NCBI GenBank assembly: GCA_030248215.1
Contig: JASANG010001679.1
Coordinates: forward strand, 184,181-248,180
Direction: 5' to 3'
DNA: 64,000 bases
From: Enoplolaimus lenunculus
Taxonomy: Eukaryota; Nematoda; Enoplea; Enoplida; Thoracostomopsidae
In this document: piece after piece, positions 1 through 11,116 of the stretch
Layout of the letters: every line of letters begins with the position of its first letter
How positions within the stretch are numbered: position 1 is the first letter of the stretch
Notes under the pieces: model-generated
The model's input: only the letters and a program-made list of their open reading frames with translations
Database searches by the model: none
Told to the model about the DNA's origin: nothing
Translations under genes and position numbers: made by a program

Positions 1-616
1 CACTTCTAATACTACGAAATCCAAACGTTTTGACATTTTCCTATGGTTTCATTCAGTTTGTATATTTGAACGTATATATTTGTTATCATTCCCTCCTCTT
101 AAACGCCACACATTGACGTTGTTGGTACACTTGTCAACGCCTGCGCAGATTATTCTGATTGTGGACTGTAGCTAACCTATGATACAGGTTTTTGGAGGTT
201 GTTCGGTGAAACCAAATTGTTGTTTTGGTGTTTGTTTAACAACGTTGTTTTGGGTTGTTTCACCTCAACACTAATCTTTGCTCCGCACCTATACATATTG
301 CGGAGGTGGAAGGCGCAAAATGAGCATATTTCTAACGACTGGCTCAAAATGTACCTATTTTGAAAAAATAGCCCCAGAGAATCGAGCAGAAAGCGCCCAA
401 AGAAAACAATAGTGGTAGTGGGTCAAGACTAAATCAACTTTGGACTCTTAAAACAAGTCATGGTTATTCTACAGCCTGTAAATTGCCTTTGTGTCGTCTT
501 TCCAGTTATTTCTAACAGGGAACTATTCCTCACTACCCCTAATTTTGTATATGATCCTGCATAGTAGCGAAAATAATACTAAAAATAGAAATTTTATAAA
601 CTGCAATGTTTCCCAT

Positions 617-788
617 TTTAGGGGCGTAGCAGTAGATTGAGCGTATTCCTTAGCCTAAGCCTAAGCGTTGCAAAAGTGTGTTCGTAAGCCTAAGCCTAAG
701 CCTAAGCAAAAAAAGATAATCTAGAATCGAAACCTACTCATTTATAAACCCACCAGAAACCTGGACGCCCCTCAAAGTAACACTGGCC
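617..788 (+). mobile_element. Tel-2 MITE copy with telomere-like core
   Basis: It lies just upstream of the first visible MAM exon. The left end is degraded (AGGGGCGTAGCAGTAGATTG), followed by two blocks of CCTAAG repeats, then TCTAGAATCGAAACCTACTC, CCAGAAACCTGGACGCCC and the right end AAAGTAACACTGGCC. The same order of parts recurs at 1252, 9653, 28128 and 31616. Confidence 0.7.
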
Positions 789-886
789 ATTTGCATTATG
801 TTTGGGAAAACAAAAAGTGCTGTTTAGAAAAAAGTATCATTGTTGCTCTTTTAATGTTTAAACTTGTTTTCAATATTTGTTTACAG

Positions 887-3800
887 GAAAAAATTCAAAA
901 ATACGATGCCCATCTGAACTCGATTGCGATTTTCGTCAGTCGTGCGCGTGGTCAAACACTGGTGATGATAGCCGAGCAATAACAGCGCATACGTTTACCG
1001 GATACGGAACTCCGGACAAAAATAAAAATTTCTACTCGTTTACACAGTCAACGGATTACAGTGGCCCAAGTAAGTTTTGCGATGTTATATAAAATTTTAT
1101 TGCTTTTTTCGTACTTTGTTTACCAGCAATGTAATCCTCATGAATACTTTAATTTTTAGACATAGAAGTTAACGCGTTCCAGAATTCAAAAATTTGAATA
1201 AAGGCGGTGCTATACTTTTGATGACGTCCACCATCGTCGGTCGCCGTCTGCCACTTGTTACTTTAAGGGGCGTCCACGTTTCTGGTGGGTCAATAAAAGA
1301 GTAGGTTCAGATTCTAGATTACATTTTTTTGCTTAGGCTTAGGCTTAGGCTTAGGCTTAGGAACTCATTTTTGCTACGCTTAGGCGTAGGCTTAAGAATA
1401 CTCTTGATCTACTGTTACGCCCTTAAAGGTAACGTCGGCCGTGCGTCACGGTACGTTATCGTACGTGAATTACTCACGTAGGAAACCGTATGGTGACGGA
1501 CGGTAACGCATGGCACAAGACGGTGCCGGACTGCGTCTGGTGATCCGTATGAAAAGTATAGCCTCACTCTAAGAGCTAAAAATAAGAAAGATGCAAAACA
1601 ATATTTCTCTGGTATCTGATGCGCTTTGCATTTAAGCACACAATTGAAAAATTTTCCGTTAAGCTAAAAGTTATTGAAAGTTTTTCTATTAACAGAAGAT
1701 ATTTTCATTACCATTTTGAGTATAGAATGGTGTGCTTTGTTGTAGGCGAACCGTACGGAATGCTCCTAGGACGTCCAAAGGAAAAGAAAGCAAACGACGT
1801 TTGGTTTGTCAGTTCGCCAATCCCCGAACAAACTGGTGACGGATATTTAACGATGAGGTGGTATACTTTTGTTTAACCCTTTCACTCATAGAGTATACTA
1901 TGAGCAATTAAATACAATAATGTACGAGCAATATACACACTGTGAGCAGTGTTTAATATTTATAACATATACGCAGTGCAAAATCTGCACAAGACGTGAG
2001 AGCCTACTCGGTCTCGAGCATCAAGCTCCTATAGTTCAGTGGTGATCGTAAACGCCTCACACCCGCGAGACTTGAGATAGAATCCTACCTTGAAATTACA
2101 TCTCATACGAAATTGAAAATATTCATGTGAGAAAGGATTAAATTTAATTAATTGAGTGTACAAAAACTAAATAAATCATTGCATAGCATTTCCTCTTTTT
2201 TATGCTTGATCTTTGTGGTAAACGAAGGGAATATGGCAGCAGAGCCTCAAAACTAATTTTGTAATCTAAAAATAATGCTATATTTAACTAAATTCTTTAG
2301 GAACAAACTATACTGACCTTGCGATAAATTCCCAGAGCATTCAAGCACAGAAATCACTCTCAAGCATGCATATATACTACATTACCAATTTGTGCCCCAA
2401 AACCAAAGTTTTCTGTAAAATTCTTAATTGATTATTGCGAATAATTAATGGAAATATATTCAATTACTAGCGCCAAGAGTGGATGATGCATACTTTAACA
2501 AGAGTATGCAACTGGGTAAATTCTGTTAAGAAAAGAATGTACCTGGCACGCGTTGTTTTTGGCCTACCTTCCTTAATTTTAAAGGTAGTACAACCTGTGC
2601 GAACCATGACACTTTATACATGCGGTAACAAAAATGATCCGCTTATCGTTTAATTTAGGGTTATTGCGTGTGACAACGACCCCCTCCGCTCTAAACAAAT
2701 GGGGACGGCGGAAAACGCAACGCCCAGTGGTACATTTTGAACCATGCGTAACCGCAAGAGTTGTACACTCTTGTATTATGCATTCTTGCTATTAATAATC
2801 AGTGTTTATTTTGCTTTTAAATGTGCGTATAATTGTAGATATTGGAGTACATTTGGATCACAATTAGAAGTGTGCACACGTGCAGTTGGCGGCAGTTCTG
2901 TGTCGTGTCGGTCAAGTCAATCGGAAGACTGTGGGTCGTCCAGCAGTCGCTCGAAACCGTTGACAACTTTTCGGATACCGCGACCGTCGAAACAACCGTT
3001 TCAGGTAAAAAAAGTTGCGCTATGCTCGCCGCGCCATTCGTCACGTGAAAATTAGTTTTATGAAACACGCGGTGGGTCAAGGCGGAACTATGACATCCGG
3101 TGACGAGAGGCGTCGTGTGGCAGCGGAGAGCGAACCACGGCGTAATGCTGAGCGGACGGCGCTGCGCACCGTTGCGCTGCACACAGGATAGTATAGAGAA
3201 ACCCTAACAAATAAGAAGGCAGGAGCCTAGCTAGGTTTTCATTTTGGTACGGTATACGGCTAAAAACGAGTTAACGAGCTGAAAAGTTTCATAGGCATTA
3301 CTTTCGAAAACTGCTTGAAAAGTGTACTTACACGTTCACCAGGGCCGGAGCAGCTACCGCCATATTCCCTCATTTGGAATGCCCCAACCCAAAGAGGGGG
3401 CCCCACCTTAACAAGATTTTAAGCAGAAAATTTGAAAATGATTTCGATCATTGCAGGGGTCCTCACTCCAAAACTTTGGGAGTCCCCCACCCTAGCCTGC
3501 TCCGGCACTGATGTTCACAACTGTTTTCGGTTACCCGCTACCAACCTGGGTTTGGATAGAAATTGTCAGTGTTTCAAAATATTCGTTTATATCAGCATTC
3601 AAATACCTCACCTGTTCGGTCCACATCAAAATTCCCTCAGTCACAGGCAGCTTACGGATGTCAGTTGAATAAGATGGAAATTTTTCGACCATTCAACCAC
3701 TGGTTCACAAGTTATGACGAAAACATCAAATTTGATGCTGTTTGTTTTATTTCAGATTGTGATTCGGGGAAAATTTGATCGAAAACAAGGCGGTTTGCAT

Positions 3801-3992
3801 GTGTTTGATGATATTCGATACCGATCAAGTTTATGCGGTGAAGATGGTCCAGCATGTGACGACAGCAAACCGTCGAGACGTAAAGAAGAAAAAGAAAGAC
3901 GAAAACCGGACGAGAGAGGTTCGCTGTTTCAAACGATTTTTAGAAGTAAAGCTTACATGATTGAACAATTCGCAATCAAACAGGGCTTGTAA
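887..3992 (+). CDS. MAM-domain extracellular protein, 3' part (4 exons)
   Basis: Four exons join with consistent phases: 887-1069, 1746-1857, 2839-3004 and 3756-3992 (stop TAA), giving 231 residues. The joined protein reads as one MAM domain, an adhesion module of secreted and cell-surface proteins. It opens with CDFRQSCAWSN and GDD, continues through DVWFVSSP and GYLTMRYW to QLEVCTR, and ends with FQIVIRGKF and GGLHVFDDIRYRSSLC, which matches the C-terminal 'GG.iaiDDI...C' signature. After the domain comes a short, highly charged tail (RRKEEKERRKPDERG) with no membrane segment. Donors are GTAAGT, GTGGTA and GTAAAA; acceptors are TTACAG, TTGTAG, TTGTAG and TTTCAG. The first exon begins inside a codon, so the start and any signal peptide lie upstream; I found no convincing exon in 1-886. 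The introns hold MITEs. The MAM call is by motif and fairly sure; the overall protein identity is unknown. Confidence 0.75.
1203..1570. mobile_element. MITE with GCTATACTTT ends, host of a nested MITE
   Basis: The left end GGCGGTGCTATACTTTT is mirrored by the right end AAAAGTATAGCCTCACTC. Its middle is interrupted by a Tel-2 copy at about 1252-1440. A related uninterrupted element with similar ends lies at 20981-21142. It sits in the first visible intron of the MAM gene. Confidence 0.6.
1252..1440 (-). mobile_element. Tel-2 MITE copy nested in another MITE
   Basis: It begins near TTGTTACTTTAAGGGGCGTC, then has GTTTCTGGTGGGT, AGATTCTAGATTACA, four adjoining GCTTAGGCTTAGG-type hexamers and a second shorter block, and ends TACGCCCTTAAAGGTAACGT then GGCC. 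The orientation is opposite to the copy at 617-788. No clean target duplication is visible. Confidence 0.7.
1877..2137 (+). mobile_element. TTAA-flanked MITE with internal tRNA-like segment
   Basis: The ends are CCCTTTCACTC and GTGAGAAAGGA, each directly flanked by TTAA, which suits a piggyBac-type insertion. Near 2030-2095 is a tRNA-like stretch: CTATAGTTCAGTGGTGAT resembles an A box, CGCCTCACAC resembles the anticodon arm of tRNA-Val(CAC), and AGATAGAATCC is a decayed B box. Related copies lie at 24784, 26194 and 34343. It sits in the second visible intron of the MAM gene. Confidence 0.65.
3340..3511. mobile_element. MITE with GCCGGAGCAG ends
   Basis: The terminal inverted repeat AGGGCCGGAGCAG matches CTGCTCCGGCACTG at the other end. 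The inside holds runs of C and the words CCCCACCTTAAC and GGAGTCCCCCACCC. A second copy with the same layout is at 28746-28935, and a fragment is near 16475. It lies in the last intron of the MAM gene. Confidence 0.6.
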
Positions 3993-4176
3993 AACTCAGT
4001 TAAACCCATCAGGTGCAAATATTTTGAGTGCAACAGAAACCGAGATAAAGTTAAAGCAACTGGTGTTTTGGGTCAAAAAATTAAAACTAAAAGTTTAAAT
4101 GATTTTTCCAAAAAAGTGTTCGTTGGAAAAAATTGAAGCTTTATGTACACTTGCTTCTACATTTATTGCAATTTTC

Positions 4177-4369
4177 GGCCTATGTAAAGAACAGGGACGG
4201 AACAGTATTATAAGCATATTCCTAAGCCTAAGCCTAAGTCTAAGCGTAAGAATGAAAATATTCCTAAGCCTATTAAAGCGTAAACCAAGCAAAAAATTAG
4301 TCGAAACCTCAAGCTTACAGTTTTTTAGTCCCACAGAATAACGTTCTGTCCCTGATCTTTACATGGGCC
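4177..4369 (+). mobile_element. Tel-1 MITE copy with 8-bp target duplication
   Basis: The ends GGCCTATGTAAAGAACAGGG and GTCCCTGATCTTTACATGGGCC form an imperfect inverted repeat. The direct repeat CAATTTTC (4169-4176 and 4370-4377) is a perfect 8-bp target-site duplication, the length typical of hAT transposons. The core is ATTCCTAAGCCTAAGCC-type telomere-like hexamers, followed by AAAAAATTAGTC, an AAGCTTAC stretch and AGTCCCACAGAATAACGTTC. Confidence 0.8.
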
Positions 4370-4964
4370 CAATTTTCTAACTTCGACATATAAGTTGTTA
4401 ATAAGACTTAGGATCAGGTTTGAATATAAATTTTAAATCTGAGGTGTAGGCTTAAAGTTTAGGGTTGGCCTTTGGTTTTTATGCTAAACACTTAAACGAC
4501 TCTAGCAAACATCTTCCCATATGGCTTAGGCTTAGGCAAAGCTTTAAACCAAGCCTAAGCAAGCCTTTTTGTAATCTGAGCTTAAGCATGAACCGAAGCT
4601 TTTACATGTATATACGTCGATGAGTTTGCTTCAGATAGTGATTGTTCGCGCAAAACACGGATTTGCAATTTTGTCAAATCGAGCGGAAGGTGCGGCAAGA
4701 AAGCGCATTTTGTGAAAACAATTTGTATTCCGTGTGGTTTCTGTTGAAATAGAATACGTACCCGAGATATGTTTGTGCCCCGTGTTCACACAAAACTGCA
4801 ACGCTGTAAAAAAATCAAGTGATTAATATTCATTTCGACACGACTGTTGTTTTTAGTTACCAACCATGCTAAAACCACCGGGATTTGATAATCTGCATTT
4901 GATTTATAAGTATAAATTAAACACAATTTTAACACACCAAGTGTAAATTTTTTGGTTTTTTAGA

Positions 4965-5275
4965 TGCAGCCGTCCAAATCAGTTTTTTGATCATAACTGG
5001 TTAGCTAGCCGGCTGATTGCGTAACAGTTAACACCATTCAACTCAAGTCTGTACTCTGCGTCAAATGGTATATAATTTATCTAACTTAATATTGACAAAA
5101 CAGGTTTTGAGTGCCAAGGGGAACCTCGGGCGCAAAAAAATAGAATTTATTAAAATTTCACCTTTGGGCGTGGAATAATTAGGTGAGATTATAAGAAGCT
5201 CATATATGTTAAAATTTTTAAAATCCAAATATTTTTGGGCAAACGCCGGCTGGGGTGATAACCGAACAGGCCCAA
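4965..5275. mobile_element. Partial copy of the 24.1-kb hAT-like MITE
   Basis: The stretch carries CAAATCAGTTTTTTGATCAT, a CTGCGTCAAATGGTATATAA-type segment, GGGCAAACGCCGGCTGGGG and GATAACCGAACAGGCCC. These match in order the right half of the element at 24106-24725. The left half is missing. Confidence 0.5.
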
Positions 5276-6070
5276 TTTTTGACGCACTTTTGATGCTAGT
5301 TTAGTTAGCATATTACACAAAAGTAAAGATTTTTGCTCTGAGACCGTGTTACAAGTCAGTTGTAGAATACAGCTTATTGTTGTTACATTTAATGTTTTCT
5401 CTCACGATTTTCAAGCAAATCGCAGGTAAAATTTATAACTATGGTTTTTGACGCTAGTTACTTTATTCAATAAAACTGAAACTTTTCTGCTCTGAGATGG
5501 CGTTCAGCTGTGACACAGCTTGTTGCTCTTACGAAGCACAAGCGTTTACTCATTTGGGTGGTTTCAAGCGTTGGACATTGCATTCATACTGGACGCGCGG
5601 CTCAAGCAATAATAGAACCACGGGGATCAAAACAAATTTGTATTAAGATTTAAGAACTAAAATTGCGTTTGGCTTCTCAGTCGGTTCGCTCGCGAACTGT
5701 TTCCAATATACCACTCGGCGCCTTTTGCCATGCGGACTCATTATATAATGCCGCTTCACGCCATCGGCAAAATGGCAAAAAAAGTCGACGAACCCTAACG
5801 TTTTATTTACGGTCCGCCATAAGTGCATTTCCGGGACCGATTAAGATATATTGCAATCATAAAACCGCGGTGATAAGAGTGCACGAGGTATTTGTATGAT
5901 TTTTATAGCATCGTCAACTTGGCCGAAAATAAAATTATTGAAGTTTTTCGAAAAAAACGTTTCACTTTTGAATGCTTCTAACGTGTATTAATAGGCATTC
6001 ACCTTTATACTGTGTACGCCGATGTAAAAAAATTGTCCACCCACAGGGTTTTAAACAATGTACAATACAC

Positions 6071-6226
6071 TACACTGCAAAAAATGGTGAGTCAATTGAT
6101 TTTCTCCGAAATTGGGTTTTTGGGACTACACAAATTGAGTCAAATGTGACTCCACCCCACAGTTAAATTCGACTCACCAGCCTATTTCGGAGAGAGCCAA
6201 TTTGACTCATTATTTTTTGCAGTGTA
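6071..6226. mobile_element. Foldback MITE, CACTGCAAAAAATGG ends
   Basis: TA-CACTGCAAAAAATGGTGA and its complement TATTTTTTGCAGTG-TA bound a short, nearly self-complementary element. The inside repeats GAGTCAA, CTCCGAAAT and GACTACACAAA motifs. TA at both outer edges suits a Tc1/mariner-type insertion. Copies lie at 10904 and 22843. Confidence 0.65.
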
Positions 6227-6945
6227 CGTAACTTTGTTAAAGCTGCGTTTTAAACAGCGGTATTGCCTGTTCATAGTAATCCGTAGGCTGTCAAGAGGGA
6301 GTATTGACAATAGGCTCCGGAAGCGGGGGACAGAGGGTGTACTTACCCCCCAAATGTTCAGCTTGGACGGCACTGCCCGCAATATCATTCAGAGCTCACA
6401 ATTTTAAAATGTAGAAGAAGAATACGTGCTCTGCCAACACAACCTAACCCAAAAAGCTTTCGCGTTATATCGTAGAGTTAAGACTATTCGTTTTGGCCTG
6501 TTCATAACATCTGAACCGTTCCTACCCAGTTATCATTCAGCTTGTATTTCAGAATTAGAACCAAGACACAATAATTTAGTGCACGCAGCGTAAAATCTTG
6601 ACAAGATATAGTAGCCTGGTAGGCCCTTGTCTTGGTTAATTTAGCTCTCAGATGAAAGAAAAAAATCATTTTTACGAGAAACTGTAAATGGAAAACTTTT
6701 CAGTTACTGGCTGGGTTTCAGAAATCTTACTTAAGTGTTTACTTTATTTGTTAAGTAATTACTTAAGTAGCTGAGTTGCGTAAATACTTAAATTTTCGAG
6801 GAAAAACAAACAAATGCAAAATGTGAGCCATTTCTAGTTTGTAATATATCGAATTTAGTCAACGACTTAAGCATTTACACGACATTTGTTTATTTTCATT
6901 GCACTTGAAAACTGATAAAAAGCCGCGATTCGTGATTTTAGGCCA

Positions 6946-7198
6946 TACACTGTAAATTCTAACGCGTTGATTAATCAACTCAGCTAGAGAGTTAGTTATT
7001 TCTGAGTTAACAGTTAACATTAACTCACTCTGAGTTGAGTTGATTCCCAATCTAAGTCTAGTTGATTCCGGGTGAGTTGAATAATTAACTCGGAGAGAGA
7101 GTTTTATTGACTCACAATTCTGAATTCTGAAAGCCCTAACTCTGACTGAATGATTCATCATTCTGAGTTAAAATCAACTCACTGGAATTTACAGTGTA
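6946..7198. mobile_element. Foldback MITE, CACTGTAAATTCTAA ends, AACTCA-rich
   Basis: TA-CACTGTAAATTCTAA at the left is mirrored by GGAATTTACAGTG-TA at the right. The interior is built from many AACTCA/TGAGTT words in both orientations. A second copy is at 17618-17870. Its right end touches the next element directly. Confidence 0.65.
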
Positions 7199-7534
7199 CT
7201 GTAGTGACTTGAAAAAGCGTGGAGTAATAAGAAGGGTCCCCATTTTGAGTCCCAATCAATAGGAGTCCGTATCCCTAACAATAGTCCGTAAGCGGATACT
7301 GCCCCTAAACCCTAATTAGAGTCCACAAATATCAGTTCCAGGCCCAAGCAATTTGAATCCAAAACTTTAAAGCGTACTTAAATTTTGAAAGTACATTCTG
7401 AAGTATAACCTTGGATTATTGCTCAAGCAATTGACACAAGACAAATAAATATACGTTTAGTTCAACGGATAATTGCAGTACCGGATATATATCAGTAACG
7501 ATCAGTCCCCCCTCTTATACGGGTCACTACAGTA
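7197..7534 (+). mobile_element. TGTAGTGACCCGAATAAGAG-type MITE, copy 1
   Basis: The left end (TACTGTAGTGACTTGAA) and right end (CTTATACGGGTCACTACAGT) are inverted repeats with TA at the edges. Internal landmarks shared with four other copies are GTCCCCATTTTGAGTCCCAA, CAATAGGAGTCCGTAT, TCCGTAAGCGGATA and GACAAATAAA. Full-length copies are about 440 bp; this one lacks roughly 100 bp. Confidence 0.65.
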
Positions 7535-8547
7535 CAAGTTTCAACCAAATGCATCATTGTCATTCAGTTTATGCATATTTCAAACATGCTCGCACGTACT
7601 GACCCATCTAAGATTTTACGGTGGGACAGGACACTTGTATTCCAGTATTTTTAACGTTTGAAATGCGTTTCTAGCAATTTGTCAATGTTTTAAGAATTAC
7701 CAGTTTTGCCGTAAAGGCCAAAATTTTTTGAATTTTAGGTTCTCATCCCGTCATATTTTTAACCAATTCGTCTAGAAAAGGCTTCCGATGAAATGATTTG
7801 CATCGCAGAATTTTCAGCACGACAGGTCCGACTAGTATGCATTGCCCCGGCGACACTCCGGATGCGTCACAGTTCCCATGCGGTGAAATAGTAAACTTGA
7901 GTGTTAATAAAACTCTGCGGTGTGATAAGATATCAATCTTAATGAAAATCTTGAAGTAAAAAAAGACAAAGCTGTATCTATCAAATGGTGATGTACCTAG
8001 TTGATATACAAGGCTTAGTCAGACGGGTGGGTAGGGTTAAATTTTTTGAATTGGTTACGTAAAATTGTATTAACGCGCAGTTGTTTATTATATTTTGCGT
8101 TAATTTGTAAACGAAGAAAATGGTCTTAGGAGCTATTTTGCCGTCATTCTAAAAATAGTTTTCTGTTAAAACGTTGACTGGCTGCGCGAAAAGAGGTAGA
8201 CGCTTATGACTTAGGATTCTCTCGTGTATTGTGGACATAATTTACTTTAGTAGATGTACGTGTAGTAACAGTTAAAAAGTTTATTAATGAATGATTACAT
8301 TCATCGGATAAAAAGTAATCGTGGCAAAAATGCAAAACAATGTTCGCATTTTTGACAATGTGATGCTTTATTCGCGAAAAAAAGTTGCATTTTGACAAAC
8401 GTAAACAAGCGTTTACCGTAAAAATAGCGTTCAGCTTTTACAAACTACTCATTGACTTACAAAAAAAAACGTTTTGAAAGATTTGTTTGAAACGCATAAA
8501 ACGTTTAAAATAGCAATTTATATTTGACACTATTCCTAATACTTAGG

Positions 8548-8902
8548 GTTGCGATATACTTTATAGGGCCGGTCGCAGGTTTCGCGCCGCCGTACGCCGC
8601 CGAGCGCCGCCGCACTTGGCGTGAAGTAATTTTTAATAAAAAGGTTTACGGCGGCGCGGCCGTGCGCGGCGGCGTCCGCGGCGGCGTGCGGCTACAGCGG
8701 CGCGCGGGCGTCCGCGGCGGCGTGCGGCTACAGCGGCGCGCGGGCGTCCGCGGCGGCGGCGGCGGCGCGCGGGCGTCCGCGGCGGCGTGCGGCTACAGCG
8801 GCGCGCGGGCGTCCGCGGCGGCGTGCGGCTACAGCGGCGCGCGGGCGTCCGCGGCGGCGTGCGGCAAAATTGTTGCGCGCGGCGGATATAGCGCAACTTT
8901 TA
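8548..8902. repeat. Very GC-rich 36-bp minisatellite, perhaps inside a MITE
   Basis: Units of about 36 bp containing GCGGCTACAGCGGCGCGCGG and GCGTCCGCGGCGGCGT repeat several times at 8660-8865, in a genome that is otherwise AT-rich. The block is bracketed by GTTGCGATATAC (about 8549) and GGATATAGCGCAAC (about 8884), which are imperfect inverted repeats. The open frames here (RGGVRLQRRAG-type repeats) follow from the GC composition and are not taken as a gene. Confidence 0.7.
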
Positions 8903-9214
8903 CTCCTTCGTCATGGCTAAGGCTTTTAGAATCTAAGCTTTCAAACCGCAGCTGTTTCGTTGAACCTGGATTGTTTTGAAATAACAATTGAACCAAATGG
9001 CCAATAATTTTGATATCAGAGTGTTTACATTTTATACCAAATGATACAGAAATTTGATTATGATTTTTGTATCAAATTGAATGTGTATATACGGTCACGG
9101 TTTATAGGAAAGATGAGATCCAGAAATCAAATTAAAGCCAAATCATATTAAGAGTAACTAAAACTTCCTAAAAATTGAACAATTAATCAGAATGCTGTAG
9201 GTTTTCTGGTGGAA

Positions 9215-9371
9215 CCGTAGCTAGACGGGGGCCATTGGGGTTCAGCCCTCCTGGAAGGATTTTGCCCTCTTGAAAATTTTCAACCTTGCTTGAAAGTCAT
9301 CAAAATCCGTTGTATGCTTTTGGTGAAAAAAATTTAGCCCGCCCTTGTCGGCGTGAGCTAGCTACGAGCCA
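9215..9371. mobile_element. MITE with CGTAGCTAG/CTAGCTACG ends
   Basis: The left end CCGTAGCTAGACGGGGGCC and right end GTGAGCTAGCTACGAGCC are inverted repeats. Between them come AGCCCTCCTGGAAGGATTTT, GAAAATTTTCAA and AAATTTAGCCCGCCC. The copy at 15237-15397 has the same order of parts. Confidence 0.55.
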
Positions 9372-9652
9372 GGATTTTGTAGCAACTTCGGCTGCAGGAT
9401 ACGATACTCTTGTCAGGGCCAACGTTAGTTTTAGTGCCGTAAAAGTAGATTAAGCGTATTCCTAAAGCCTAAACCTAAGCCTAAACCTAAGCGTTGCAAA
9501 AGCGTTTCACTGGGTAAAATAAATGAAATAGTTTGAAATTAAATTTTAGACGAGGTATATTTTATCGACCGTAGTAGTGTAAAAATGGAAGTTTCACTTT
9601 TCTCACTGTTATATTTTTAATTTTTAAAAAGTTCGCACTTTAAAACATTTCG

Positions 9653-9808
9653 GGATAATGTTACTTTAACGGGCGTAACAGTAGATCAAACGTATTCCTA
9701 AGCCTAAGCCTAAGCGTAAGTCTTTCAAAAAATGTAATCTAGAATCTAAACCTACTTCCTTTTATGGAACCTGCAGAAACCTGGACGCCCCTTACAGTAA
9801 CATGGGCC
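9653..9808 (+). mobile_element. Tel-2 MITE copy with near-perfect 8-bp duplication
   Basis: It starts GGATAATGTTACTTTAACGG and ends CGCCCCTTACAGTAACATGG then GCC. The flanks ACATTTCG and ACATTTTG agree in 7 of 8 bases. The core is CCTAAGCCTAAGCGTAAG followed by AATGTAATCTAGAATCTAAA. A degraded relative, also with CCTAAG-type repeats, lies just upstream at about 9419-9500. Confidence 0.75.
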
Positions 9809-10903
9809 ACATTTTGTATTAACACAGCACAAATTGAGTAAAACTAACAAAGGACCGTAGCCAGCTCACATTTATGTGCATAACTGAGCTTAAATTGTTT
9901 TTACAAGGCGAATTCAAGGGTTTCCGATGACTTACAAGCGAGTGAACTATTAAATGACAAATGTTTGTTTTAAATTTAGAAATATCGACATCTGGTTTGC
10001 GCGAAAAAAATAAGTTATTAGTGTTTTGGTAATTTAAAATTAACAACGTTTAGGCACTAACAAAGTTGTGTTCAGTTTTCTATAACTTCATGCGAACTCA
10101 AATACATTTCAATTGCTTAAACAGTCTAAATACCTCTTTAGTTTTATACCTTAGCTTAATTGTAGCACAAATTTCAGCACACATAACTCTTAGCCACAAA
10201 TTACGTATAAACATAAGGCATGATACTTACATGGCTAAACCTAAGACTCGTTTCAGAGACAACCTCTTGTACAGTTCCGGCATAAATCTAATTTAAAAAT
10301 CAAATAACAATAAATTTAAAGTATGCTTGTCCAAAATATGTTTTAGCTCTGTTTTAGTTTCCTTAGCATTTGTGGATATTACGCAACAGTATGTTCAGAT
10401 ATCAGACTGATGTATTGAAAAATTTGCAAACAATAGCAGATGACACTTTAATAGCTGATTTCCATAGGCGAGTTATTATTATATTCTTATGGTAAATCTT
10501 CTGGTTAACGGACATAGAATACGATAGCGAATCCTCCTGGTACATTTTTGAAAAGTGCAATTTTATATTCGCAAATATTCAAATTTATCTGTTTTAGAAT
10601 GAGATAAACCGAGCTAGCAATAATTTCTGCTTTTTGTGCGGTTCAAAACTATAATAGAACTAGCTTTCGTTCATAAAGAACTGTTTTTGAGACTCTTACA
10701 GAGGGATTTAATACTGAAACAATATATAGCTTCTCGCTCGCTTTGCTCACCAATTCTTCAAAGCTCTCCATAAAACCTGGCTACGAGATATACCACACTG
10801 TTTTAAACTCCAAGACAAAAATACGGCCTCAGAGGCCCCAAAGTGAAGTTTTGAACTAGAATTAAAAGTAATACTAGCTTGTCGCTTTTCGGTCTGATCC
10901 AGC

Positions 10904-11116
10904 TACACTGTAAAAAATTGTGAGTCAAATTGACTCTCTCCGAAATAGGGTCTGCGAGACTACACAAACTGAGTCAAATTCGACTCCGCCAGAGTCAAAT
11001 TCTAATCTCTGAGTCGCGCGTTTGACTCTGGACGAGTCGAATTTGACTCAGTTTGTGTAGTCCCGTAAAGCCTATTTCGGTGAGAGTCAATTTGACACAC
11101 CATTTTTTGCAGTGTA
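10904..11116. mobile_element. Foldback MITE, CACTG(T/C)AAAAAATGG family
   Basis: TA-CACTGTAAAAAATTGTGAG and CACCATTTTTTGCAGTG-TA bound the element. Internal GAGTCAAATTGACTCTCTCC and GACTACACAAACTGAGTCAA are repeated in inverted order, so most of the element can fold on itself. It is the longest of the three copies seen. Confidence 0.7.

Noticed and set aside
2026-2095. Possible tRNA-Val(CAC) gene
   Set aside because: The anticodon-arm words match, but the acceptor and T stems do not pair and the segment lies inside a repeated MITE.
8524-8979. 151-residue open frame over the GC-rich block (and an opposite-strand frame)
   Set aside because: The protein is a translation of the 36-bp minisatellite (RGGVRLQRRAG units). 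Stop-free frames are expected in such GC-rich DNA on both strands.
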